From assembly GCA_023389035.1 (NCBI GenBank), contig JAEWFC010000016.1, forward strand, positions 124,001-188,000: 64,000 nucleotides of DNA, written 5' to 3'. This DNA is from Acidobacteriota bacterium (GTDB taxonomy: Bacteria > Acidobacteriota > Blastocatellia > Pyrinomonadales > Pyrinomonadaceae). Each line of letters opens with the position of its first letter. Within the stretch, counting starts at the first letter, position 1. The position numbers and the translations under genes were made by a program. The notes under the pieces were generated by a model, which was not told the DNA's origin, did no database searches, and saw only the letters and a program-made list of their open reading frames with translations. Shown in pieces: positions 57,617 through 64,000 of this stretch.

Positions 57617-58510
57617 TTACGGAATTATAAGAGTTTGGCCTACGGTAATATTGCTCGGGCTCGAAAGCCTGTCGCGGTTCGCTTCATATATTTCCATGTA
57701 GCGACCCCCTGTGCCGTAGAAACGCTGGCTGATCTTGCCTAATGTGTCGCCGGGTCGCACCACGTAGGTACGGCTGCCGCTGGTCTCCTGCGGTCCATCA
57801 TAATTCCCGTCGTTGACACCGGCCTCAGTGAATCGCGGAAGCGAAACGCCCTGATTCAGCAGCACGCCGAACTCGGTACCAGATTTCACTTCGGCCTCTT
57901 CGCCTTTTGTATAACGTTCGCCGAGAAATCCGCCCGCAGCTCCGATCAATCCACCGATCAAGGCTCCTTTCCCGCCGCCGATCGCAGCTCCCAGGATCGC
58001 TCCGCCGGCACCACCGCCGCCGATAAAGATGATCTTACGATTCTTCATGCGGTCGCCGCTCGCGGTGCCTTCGTTGTCGCTTTTGGCGTCATCAGAATCG
58101 AGATCCGTCAACGATCCATTAATTGTACGCTTGGTACCGTTTGGCAGCACCAATTGACGGAAGCTAACGTCGATCGAACCCGGGTCACCGCCCTTCACGG
58201 CCTTCCGAACGCTATCGACTCGCCCAACAACCTCAGAGCCTGCCGGGATCACTACCGCACCGTTATTCGAATAAACCGGCTCGGTAACCGTCGTCGTGAA
58301 CGTATCGCCTACTCGCGAGACCTTTGAGCTAAGCGTACCGTTCATGCGTACCCGAATTCTCTTCCCGGCCGAGACGGTCTGAGGTGCTGTCGATGCACGT
58401 GTCGACGTGCGGCCCAAGGTTGGGCGCTGGCTGAAAGCATCGGCCACGAGCGTGGTCGAAAGTAATGCGAAAACTGCAATCAAGTTTCCGATCGTTTTTG
58501 TCCTTTTCAT
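57617..58510 (-). CDS. exported LysM-domain protein with glycine zipper
   Basis: This 297-aa protein has a signal peptide (about 1-26, ending AFSQ), a central beta-rich region (about 45-145, with GKRIRVRMNGTLSSKV and AGSEVVGRVDSVRK), and a Gly/Ala-rich segment (about 170-205, with GGAGGAILGAAIGGG) of glycine-zipper type that may insert in the outer membrane. A C-terminal LysM domain (about 248-297) starts YVVRPGDTLGKISQRFYG and should bind peptidoglycan. It is probably periplasmic, holding envelope layers together. It ends in a terminator and is divergent from the DUF5658 gene. Confidence 0.82.
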   Translation of the reverse strand: MKRTKTIGNLIAVFALLSTTLVADAFSQRPTLGRTSTRASTAPQTVSAGKRIRVRMNGTLSSKVSRVGDTFTTTVTEPVYSNNGAVVIPAGSEVVGRVDSVRKAVKGGDPGSIDVSFRQLVLPNGTKRTINGSLTDLDSDDAKSDNEGTASGDRMKNRKIIFIGGGGAGGAILGAAIGGGKGALIGGLIGAAGGFLGERYTKGEEAEVKSGTEFGVLLNQGVSLPRFTEAGVNDGNYDGPQETSGSRTYVVRPGDTLGKISQRFYGTGGRYMEIYEANRDRLSSPSNITVGQTLIIP

Positions 58511-58688
58511 AGTTCCTCCCTGCCCTACACCGTAAAACCCCGACCGGCTTGCGGCACAGCCAAAATTGTGGCCGCGCGTTCGACGCGAATCAATGCCCGA
58601 TCGGTTGCATACGATTGACCTCTATCTTAGCACCACTTGTGACTTACGACGCTCAAAGAATTTTCTGAAACCCCGACTTGTTTCGGTG

Positions 58689-58694
58689 TATAGT
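58689..58694 (+). promoter_or_regulatory. candidate -10 for the DUF5658 gene
   Basis: TATAGT at 58689-58694, with CTGAAA (58665-58670) 18 bp upstream as a weak -35. A transcript from here would carry about 108 nt of leader containing the hairpins at 58725-58778. Confidence 0.35.
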
Positions 58695-58724
58695 ATCGGC
58701 AGACAGCAAGTTCATTTTTATTTC

Positions 58725-58778
58725 ACAAACTCCGCCCCCGGACCGTCTATTCCGGGGGTGCTTTTCCAGAGAGTTTGT
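58725..58778 (+). promoter_or_regulatory. nested hairpin in the leader of the DUF5658 gene
   Basis: An inner perfect 8-bp stem (CCCCCGGA 58735-58742, TCCGGGGG 58751-58758) followed by TGCTTTTCC resembles a terminator. An outer perfect 8-bp stem (ACAAACTC 58725-58732, GAGTTTGT 58771-58778) encloses it together with its T-run. The start codon is 31 bp downstream. Attenuation is possible. The rest of the 298-bp gap (58511-58724) shows nothing else I can name. Confidence 0.5.
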
Positions 58779-58808
58779 TTGGTTTCAGCGTGCGTGCCGG
58801 GGGATACA

Positions 58809-59174
58809 ATGCACCTTTTCCGAGAAACTTTTCTGCTATTCTCACTGAATTTATTGGACGCACTGCTGACGTTGGTCTGGGTTCGCACAGGGACCGCGAC
58901 CGAAGCAAACCACATCATGGCCGCATTATTAGAGATCGGCGATTATCCGTTCTTTATGGCCAAGCTGGCGATGGGCACGATCACCGCAGTCGTCATCCTG
59001 AAATACGGATACCTAAAGATCGCGAAACCGCTTGTTTCCTTTGCCTTGGTCGTCTATATCGGATTGATGGGTGTTCACTTAATGACCGGCCTGGTCGCCG
59101 CTGGGCTTGTGTCTCACGACTTTCTGCAAACTGCCGAGGAGTGGTCAACCTCGATCTTCGCCTTCATTATCTGA
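58809..59174 (+). CDS. DUF5658-like small membrane protein
   Basis: This 121-aa protein has about four membrane helices: FLLFSLNLLDALLTLVWVRTG (8-28), a short polar part with EANHIMAALLE, then YPFFMAKLAMGTITAVVILKYG and LVSFALVVYIGLMGVHLMTG. The order NLLDALLT, then EANxxM, then FxxxK fits the DUF5658 domain as I remember it. The start is ATG 58809, with GGGGG about 6 nt upstream; in-frame codons back to 58566 run through the leader hairpins and are not coding. It has a probable attenuator-like leader and a terminator after it. Function is unknown. Confidence 0.75.
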   Translation: MHLFRETFLLFSLNLLDALLTLVWVRTGTATEANHIMAALLEIGDYPFFMAKLAMGTITAVVILKYGYLKIAKPLVSFALVVYIGLMGVHLMTGLVAAGLVSHDFLQTAEEWSTSIFAFII

Positions 59175-59197
59175 TCGCACGTGTATCTTCGAGGTAT

Positions 59198-59229
59198 CCG
59201 GCCGTTCGACAGAACCGCCGGTTTTGTCT
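59198..59229 (+). terminator. terminator of the DUF5658 gene
   Basis: CCGGCCGTTC (59198-59207) and GAACCGCCGG (59212-59221) form a 10-position stem with one C-C mismatch and a GACA loop, followed by TTTTGTCTT. Confidence 0.75.
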
Positions 59230-59327
59230 TGTTGACGTTCCGCGGTATTGAAAGAACAACGCCCTGTTAACTAAAATGCATCTTAACTCGGCATTATTCT
59301 AAGAATTCATACGAGAGGTTACGTCAT

Positions 59328-60515
59328 ATGCCCAATACGCCCAGTTATCAGTTATCCGTGCGGCAGATCCTATTGATCTCTGCGACGACCGCCGTCGTAG
59401 CGGTCTTTGCTACGCTCGGGATGTTCAAGCTTTACCAGGTTTGGAACGCAGCCGACCCATCAGGAACCACCTTTGCTGAGGCGACCCCGCTGACTATCAC
59501 CGACCCGTCGCTCGTCTCAGATGAACAGAACAGCATCGAAGTTTACAGGTCTATATCGCCAGGCGTCGCGTTTATAAATACGACGTCGTACTCGCAAAAC
59601 TGGTGGGGCGACGTGCAGGAGGGCCGCGGCAACGGAAGCGGCTCCGTGATCGATTCTCAAGGCCATATTCTGACGAACTATCACGTGATCGAACGTGCAC
59701 AGCGTATAACTGTCAATTTCGGCGGCGACAAGGTTTACCCAGCGAAACTTGTTGGTGGTGACCCCGATACCGACCTTGCCGTTATAAAAGTTGAGGCCCC
59801 GGCAAGCGCTTTAACAGTCGTCCCGCTGGGCGACTCCGACAAACTAACTGTTGGTCAGAAGGTGCTCGCGATCGGCAATCCCTTTGGGCTAGATCGAACC
59901 CTCACAACGGGGGTCATTTCAGGGCTGCAGCGGCCGATTCGGGCCAGAAACGACCGTCCGATCGACGCGGCAATTCAAACTGACGCCTCTATCAACCCCG
60001 GAAACTCGGGTGGGCCGTTGTTAGATAAGTTCGGACGGATGATCGGTATAAACTCGCAGATCCTATCGCCGCAAGGCGGCTCAGTGGGCGTCGGTTTTGC
60101 GGTTCCTGTTAATACCGCTAAGCGTATCGTTCCACAGCTGATCCAGTTTGGGGAAGTTCGCAGGCCGAAACTTGGCGCCGACCTCAGGGCAATAAGCGAT
60201 CTTTCGGGCTACCGTCTTCCGGTAGAAAAAGGATTGCTTGTAGCGAGTGTCCTTCCGGGTGGGCCTGCTGCAAACTCGGGCATCCGCGGGCTTTCCAGAG
60301 ACCCGGATGGATCGGTCTTGTTGGGTGATATCATCCTCTCGATCGACGGCGAAGAAATGGATGGTACGGACGACCTTTATAGACTTCTCGACAAAAAGCA
60401 GTTCGGCGATACGGTTCAGGTCGTAGTGTATCGAGCCGGCCAGCGTGCGACTGTTCCGATGCGATTGACGGCACCGCCGGCCTCGACACGTACCAACCGC
60501 AGGACGCAAGAATAG
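59328..60515 (+). CDS. HtrA/Deg-like periplasmic serine protease
   Basis: This 395-aa protein has an N-terminal membrane anchor (about 13-32). The trypsin-like domain has His119 in TNYHVIERA, Asp149 in DTDLAVIKV and Ser227 in NPGNSGGPL. One C-terminal PDZ domain (about 285-385, KLGADLRAI to GDTVQVVVYRAG) follows. This is the DegS/HtrA layout, anchored to the inner membrane and facing the periplasm; it degrades or senses misfolded proteins. A GAGAGG ribosome site precedes the ATG. It is followed after 7 bp by the zinc-ribbon gene and then a phosphatase gene. Confidence 0.93.
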   Translation: MPNTPSYQLSVRQILLISATTAVVAVFATLGMFKLYQVWNAADPSGTTFAEATPLTITDPSLVSDEQNSIEVYRSISPGVAFINTTSYSQNWWGDVQEGRGNGSGSVIDSQGHILTNYHVIERAQRITVNFGGDKVYPAKLVGGDPDTDLAVIKVEAPASALTVVPLGDSDKLTVGQKVLAIGNPFGLDRTLTTGVISGLQRPIRARNDRPIDAAIQTDASINPGNSGGPLLDKFGRMIGINSQILSPQGGSVGVGFAVPVNTAKRIVPQLIQFGEVRRPKLGADLRAISDLSGYRLPVEKGLLVASVLPGGPAANSGIRGLSRDPDGSVLLGDIILSIDGEEMDGTDDLYRLLDKKQFGDTVQVVVYRAGQRATVPMRLTAPPASTRTNRRTQE

Positions 60516-60522
60516 GCTGCGA

Positions 60523-60759
60523 ATGCAAGAGACGAGTGACTTCTTTAACAAGGGATTCGGCTGGGTTTGTCGTCACTGCGACGTCGAGCTCAGCCGAAAA
60601 GCTTCTATCGGTACACATTCCCGCCTGATCAATGAAGGCGAGGCTGAAACAAAGCTCCCGCAGCTCTCAACGCTCGCTCTCGCAAAATGGGCGGATCCCG
60701 AACGCCGCACTCTGATCTGCCCCCGCTGCGGTATCACCGAGCGCATCGACATAGCTTAG
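60523..60759 (+). CDS. small zinc-ribbon protein of unknown function (78 aa)
   Basis: Two cysteine pairs, CRHC (16-19) and CPRC (67-70), are separated by about 47 residues; the pairs are of zinc-ribbon type with His near the first. The middle part is a helix with LPQLSTLALAKWADPERRT. No signal peptide is present. It is 7 bp after the HtrA gene and 28 bp before the phosphatase gene, so probably in the same unit. I know no function. Confidence 0.65.
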   Translation: MQETSDFFNKGFGWVCRHCDVELSRKASIGTHSRLINEGEAETKLPQLSTLALAKWADPERRTLICPRCGITERIDIA

Positions 60760-60787
60760 TCGATGCTCGAGGTGTTAAATTTTATTG

Positions 60788-61654
60788 ATGTACGAACGTG
60801 AATTAAAGTCAGCGATAGAGATCGCTGAGCGGGCCGGAGCTGCGATTCTAAAACATTATGCCGGAAACGTCGTTGCTGAAAGCAAGATCGGTGCGGACAG
60901 CTTCTCCGAGCCCGTGACCGTTGCTGACCGCGACGCTAGTCGCCTTATCGTTGACGCTCTTCTTCGCAGCTTCCCCGACGACGGGATCCTCTCCGAAGAA
61001 GAAGATGACGAGATCGATCTTCGTATGGACAGCGAACGCGTTTGGATCATTGATCCGATAGACGGAACCGCTGGATTTATCAAGAAGGATGGCGACTTTG
61101 CGGTGCAGATCGGCCTCGCCGACAAAGGGGAGCCCGTCGTTGGGGTGGTTCTGCTCCCATTTCACAAGACTATCTACTATGCCTCTTCGCGAGCGGGAGC
61201 ATTCGCGAAATATGATCGTGGTGAACCAGCGCAATTGCAGGTATCAGACACAGCGGACTTCAACCGCATTAATTTGGCGGTCTCTCGCAACCATCGCAGT
61301 GAGAAAATGTCGCGGATCGTCAGCGAATTCGGGTTTCAGCGTGAGATACAGCGAGGATCGGTAGGGCTTAAGGTCGGTTTGATCGCCGACCGAACCTGTG
61401 ACGCCTATATCCACCTCAGCCCGCGAACAAAGCTGTGGGACACGTGCGGCCCGCAAATCATACTTGAAGAGGCGGGTGGAAAATTGACGGACCTTTGGGG
61501 ACGCCCTTACCGATACGACGTGCGAGACGTTCAGAACTGGGGCGGCATTGTGGCGACCAATGGCGTCGTTCACAACGAGACCATCGATCGTCTCCAACCG
61601 CTGTTGAACGAGTTTGGGCGGCTTAAAGTCAGTGGCCGCGCAAGCAGCAGCTAG
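60788..61654 (+). CDS. inositol monophosphatase family phosphatase (CysQ/HisN-like)
   Basis: This 288-aa Mg-dependent phosphatase has the metal-binding elements SEEEDDEI (near 76), IDPIDGTAGFIKKDGDFAVQIGL (about 96-118) and LWDTCGPQIILEEAGG (about 217-232). The family removes phosphate from inositol phosphates, 3'-phosphoadenosine-5'-phosphate or histidinol phosphate; the sequence shows CysQ-like features but cannot decide. The start is ATG 60788; a TTG at 60785 directly before adds one residue. Its last 4 bp overlap the convergent SDR gene. It follows HtrA and the zinc-ribbon gene. Confidence 0.85.
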   Translation: MYERELKSAIEIAERAGAAILKHYAGNVVAESKIGADSFSEPVTVADRDASRLIVDALLRSFPDDGILSEEEDDEIDLRMDSERVWIIDPIDGTAGFIKKDGDFAVQIGLADKGEPVVGVVLLPFHKTIYYASSRAGAFAKYDRGEPAQLQVSDTADFNRINLAVSRNHRSEKMSRIVSEFGFQREIQRGSVGLKVGLIADRTCDAYIHLSPRTKLWDTCGPQIILEEAGGKLTDLWGRPYRYDVRDVQNWGGIVATNGVVHNETIDRLQPLLNEFGRLKVSGRASSS

Positions 61655-62460
61655 CTTAAGAAAACCTTCTTCACAATTGCACGGAAGACCGCCTCAGGCA
61701 GTATTCGTCGCATAGCAGGCACTCCTTTCGTGTTCACACCGTAACGAAGACGGTTCGTCTTGTCAGTGACCGCGTCCCAAATGGTTTCGGCGACGATCGA
61801 ACCGTCGGGAGCTTCCGCACCGCCTTTGTTCATAAACGCGATAAATTTCTCGAACTTCGCATCATACGCCGTCAGACCATCTTTCCTAGCGATCTGTTCG
61901 GAACGCGTATAGAAATCCGTTTTTATCGGTCCGGGCTCGATAAGTTTCACTCTAATATTGAACGGTTCCAGTTCGAATTGCAGCGATTCCGAAAAACCCT
62001 CGACGGCAAACTTGCTCGCCGCATAAAGGGACGAGAAAGGTATCGCGGCGCGTCCGCTGATCGATGAGACGTTGACAATACACCCGCGTTTCTGCTCGCG
62101 AAAGTATGGAATGACCTCGCGGCAAACGTTCATCAGCCCGAACACATTTGTATCGAATTGCTGACGCACCTCCGCTTCCGAAGCGGCCTCGAATGGCCCG
62201 AGGAGCCCGTATCCGGCGTTGTTGACCACGGCGTCGATGCGTCCGAACTTTTCCAGCGTTTCGGCCACCGCTGACCGCACGCTTTCGACTTCTGTGACAT
62301 CGAGTCTTATGCACTCGACGTCAGCGATCTTTTGTAGGTCCAGATGCTCTTCGGGGCGCCGCATCGTCGCCGCCACACCCCAATTCTTGGTCTGAAACAA
62401 TTTAGCGGTTTCCCTCCCGATACCGCTTGACGCACCGGTGATCAAAGCAACTTTATCCAT
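61651..62460 (-). CDS. SDR family oxidoreductase
   Basis: This 269-aa classical short-chain dehydrogenase has TGASSGIGRE (8-17), VNNAGYGLLGPFE (about 81-93), the catalytic Ser in NVSSISGRAA and Tyr-Lys in YAASKFAVEG (about 145-154). The extended C-terminal part (about 190-269) with KTDFYTRSEQIARKDG resembles retinol-dehydrogenase-like SDRs acting on a steroid or lipid ketone; the substrate is unknown. It prefers NADP, judging by the basic residue RRPEEH after the second strand. It is divergent from the SbcD-like gene. Confidence 0.85.
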   Translation of the reverse strand: MDKVALITGASSGIGRETAKLFQTKNWGVAATMRRPEEHLDLQKIADVECIRLDVTEVESVRSAVAETLEKFGRIDAVVNNAGYGLLGPFEAASEAEVRQQFDTNVFGLMNVCREVIPYFREQKRGCIVNVSSISGRAAIPFSSLYAASKFAVEGFSESLQFELEPFNIRVKLIEPGPIKTDFYTRSEQIARKDGLTAYDAKFEKFIAFMNKGGAEAPDGSIVAETIWDAVTDKTNRLRYGVNTKGVPAMRRILPEAVFRAIVKKVFLS

Positions 62461-62525
62461 GGTGGAAATTTATCACAGTTTCGCGGTCCCGAATCTTGAT
62501 GGCAGCGCGTGATACCATAAGTAGA

Positions 62526-63800
62526 ATGAAGTTTCTGCACATTGCTGATGTTCATCTGGGATGCACACGATACCAGTTGCCCGAGAGTCCGCGTGACTTC
62601 TTCGATGCGTGGATAGATGTTCTGAAGCGATATGGAATTGCTGAAGGCGTTGACTTTGTCATTATGTGCGGCGACTTCTTTCATAAGCGGAACGTACCTC
62701 CTGAAACAATGAATTACGCCGTCGCGGGACTGCAGCTAATGAAGGACGCGGGAATACCCGTCGTCGCTATTGAGGGAAATCACGACCAGAAGTTCAGCGA
62801 TAGCGAATATAGCTGGCTTCGGAGCCTCGCGAATTGGAACCTTGTTAACCTGCTTGAGCCTTCGAACGCGGAGGGACGCATCACGTATGCCCAATGGGAA
62901 GATGGGCGAGGCGGGTACATAGACATTGGCCGTGCTCGGATCTTTGGATCGCACTGGTACGGCGCATCAGCAAACTGGGCGATTCCCTTGCTGACCGAGG
63001 CGATAAAGGAACAGCGGCGCGAGGGGGCCTTTCATCTGCTGATGCTTCACACCGATGTTGAAGGGCATCAGACGCATCCCATACCCGCACTTTCGATCAA
63101 TGCTCTCAAGGAACTTCGGTCGGTCACGGACTACGTCGCGCTTGGCCACACCCATATGCACTACGAGATCGATAACTGGGCGTTCAACCCTGGCTCGATC
63201 GAGGTTACAAATATCGCTGAATACCGCGAAACCCGGGGCGCGTTCGTAGTCGAGGTCGCCGATGACAACTCGGTATCAGCCCGGCACGTGACCGAGTACC
63301 ATCACCGACCGTTCCAGCGATTGCAGTTTGACGTTACAAGCTTTGACGATCCAAAACAGCTCGTTGACGCAGTTCTCACCCTTGTGCGCACGAATGCCCG
63401 TCCTGTCGTCGAGGGCCGTCCGGCACCGATCATCGAAATAGCTCTAAATGGGCAGCTCGGCTTCCCGAATTCCCAGCTTGATCTGAAAAAGCTCCGCGAG
63501 GAAAGTCAAAAAATTACGGGGGCTCTGCACATCCGAGTCAAGAACAACGCCGTGCCGGCTGAATACGCGGTCGCTGCGGACCTGGAACTCGATGCCGAAC
63601 GCGAGACCGTCGAACGACGCGTCGTCGAGGATCTAGTTGCCCGCGATAAACGCTTTAGGTCTCACGCATCTGCATTATCGCAAACGGTCATCGGGGCAAA
63701 ACAGCAGGCACTCTTAGGTGAAGAGCCCGAAAAGATCGCAGAATTCATTGCCCAAATGGCTAAGCCGACGACGACACGAAACGGAGGAGTGGATGTCTGA
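62526..63800 (+). CDS. DNA repair exonuclease, SbcD/Mre11-like metallophosphoesterase
   Basis: This 424-aa protein starts at ATG 62526; an ATG at 62496 is in frame but adds unrelated residues. It has MKFLHIADVHLG (Asp and His, 1-12), DFVIMCGDFFHKRN (about 45-58), VVAIEGNHDQKF (about 82-93), the His in LLMLHTDVEG, and GHTHMHY (near 208), the five metal-binding motifs of Mre11/SbcD nucleases. The C-terminal part (about 265-424) forms the capping and helical domains. It likely processes broken DNA ends with an SbcC-type ATPase, which is not in this window. Its stop overlaps the next start by 8 bp. Confidence 0.85.
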   Translation: MKFLHIADVHLGCTRYQLPESPRDFFDAWIDVLKRYGIAEGVDFVIMCGDFFHKRNVPPETMNYAVAGLQLMKDAGIPVVAIEGNHDQKFSDSEYSWLRSLANWNLVNLLEPSNAEGRITYAQWEDGRGGYIDIGRARIFGSHWYGASANWAIPLLTEAIKEQRREGAFHLLMLHTDVEGHQTHPIPALSINALKELRSVTDYVALGHTHMHYEIDNWAFNPGSIEVTNIAEYRETRGAFVVEVADDNSVSARHVTEYHHRPFQRLQFDVTSFDDPKQLVDAVLTLVRTNARPVVEGRPAPIIEIALNGQLGFPNSQLDLKKLREESQKITGALHIRVKNNAVPAEYAVAADLELDAERETVERRVVEDLVARDKRFRSHASALSQTVIGAKQQALLGEEPEKIAEFIAQMAKPTTTRNGGVDV

Positions 63801-64000
63801 GAACCTGGATAAGGTCCTAAAACTCAAAGAGATACCTATATTCCCGCTTCCGCTTGTGGTGCTGCCGAACGAGATCCTCCCGCTCCATATCTTCGAGCCG
63901 CGTTACCGACAAATGCTGGCCGATGTCGGATCGGCAAGTAACATTTTTGGTATCAGCTTGTTCGATGCTGAAGAGCATTTCGACAATCCGCCTGCCGGAT
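63793..64000 (+). CDS. LON N-terminal domain protein, partial (runs off the right edge)
   Basis: The frame starts at ATG 63793, with GGAGGAG just upstream, and stays open for 69 codons to the edge. After a short leader the sequence EIPIFPLPLVVLPNEILPLH and FEPRYRQMLADV is the start of a Lon-type substrate-binding domain, as found in Lon protease and in short stand-alone LON domain proteins (COG2802). The stand-alone form is more likely given the start, but the rest is outside the window. It overlaps the SbcD-like gene by 8 bp, so the two are co-translated. Confidence 0.82.
   Translation, partial: MSENLDKVLKLKEIPIFPLPLVVLPNEILPLHIFEPRYRQMLADVGSASNIFGISLFDAEEHFDNPPAG

Noticed and set aside
58566..58808. 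N-terminal extension of the DUF5658 protein
   Set aside because: It runs through two strong hairpins and has no hydrophobic or conserved character; the ATG at 58809 has a good ribosome site.
1..64000. Mobile elements, prophage genes, toxin-antitoxin pairs or restriction systems
   Set aside because: No transposase, integrase, terminal inverted repeat, phage structural gene or recognisable toxin was seen; the region is housekeeping and envelope genes.

Overview
The window looks like chromosomal core DNA of a Gram-negative, free-living bacterium. Lipid A genes (lpxK, lpxI), a DUF2085 protein, two secreted subtilases and many small exported proteins of no known function suggest Acidobacteriota, perhaps class Blastocatellia. 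That placement is an impression from gene content and protein style, not a computed result. I see no phage, insertion sequence, integron or CRISPR array. Genes are dense on both strands and rho-independent hairpins close many transcription units.

Layout. 1-6.9 kb: the start of threonine synthase, an exported unknown, a tesA-like esterase divergent from a ybbA/ybbP-like ABC pair, an unknown protein with a TTG start, and rdgB. 7-11.3 kb: tRNA-Pro(UGG), an HU protein, a small unknown, a polytopic membrane protein, a tandem TonB_C protein and a YqeY protein. 11.4-16.4 kb: the heat-shock cluster hrcA-grpE-dnaK-dnaJ, with no CIRCE operator that I can find. 16.5-26.8 kb: a SprT-like metalloprotease, a DUF3352-like lipoprotein, an SDR, an exported unknown, trpG, lpxK, and a three-gene unit of an STT3-like GT-C membrane protein, a lipoprotein and an AI-2E-type permease. 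26.9-33.5 kb: alpha/beta hydrolase, thioesterase, truA, 2Fe-2S ferredoxin, superoxide dismutase, lipA, lpxI and an M28 peptidase.

33.5-34.0 kb holds a phase-perfect 21-bp tandem repeat between convergent genes. 34-44 kb: an outer-membrane barrel, exported unknowns, rsmI, a subtilase, a 93-aa protein, and a gluconeogenic run glpX-ppsA-DUF2085. 44-48.7 kb: 7Fe-type ferredoxin, hemerythrin, a radical SAM enzyme coupled to a PLP decarboxylase, a zinc-ribbon protein, def, and two broken-looking small genes. 48.7-53.7 kb: a minus-strand run of an exported unknown, murI (apparently starting at CTG), rph, fabG, rhomboid and trmB. 54-64 kb: a second subtilase, tmRNA (ssrA), exported unknowns including a LysM protein, a DUF5658 membrane protein, an HtrA protease, a CysQ/IMPase-like phosphatase, an SDR, an SbcD-like nuclease and the start of a LON-domain protein.

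The observations most worth following are a repeated promoter type (TTGnnn, 17 bp, TAGAnn) whose start codons lie so close to the -10 that leaderless mRNAs are implied, the CTG start of murI, the 21-bp repeat array, terminator hairpins that abut the lipA and lpxI start codons, and the two apparently disrupted small genes near 48 kb. I found no clear-cut undescribed multi-gene system.
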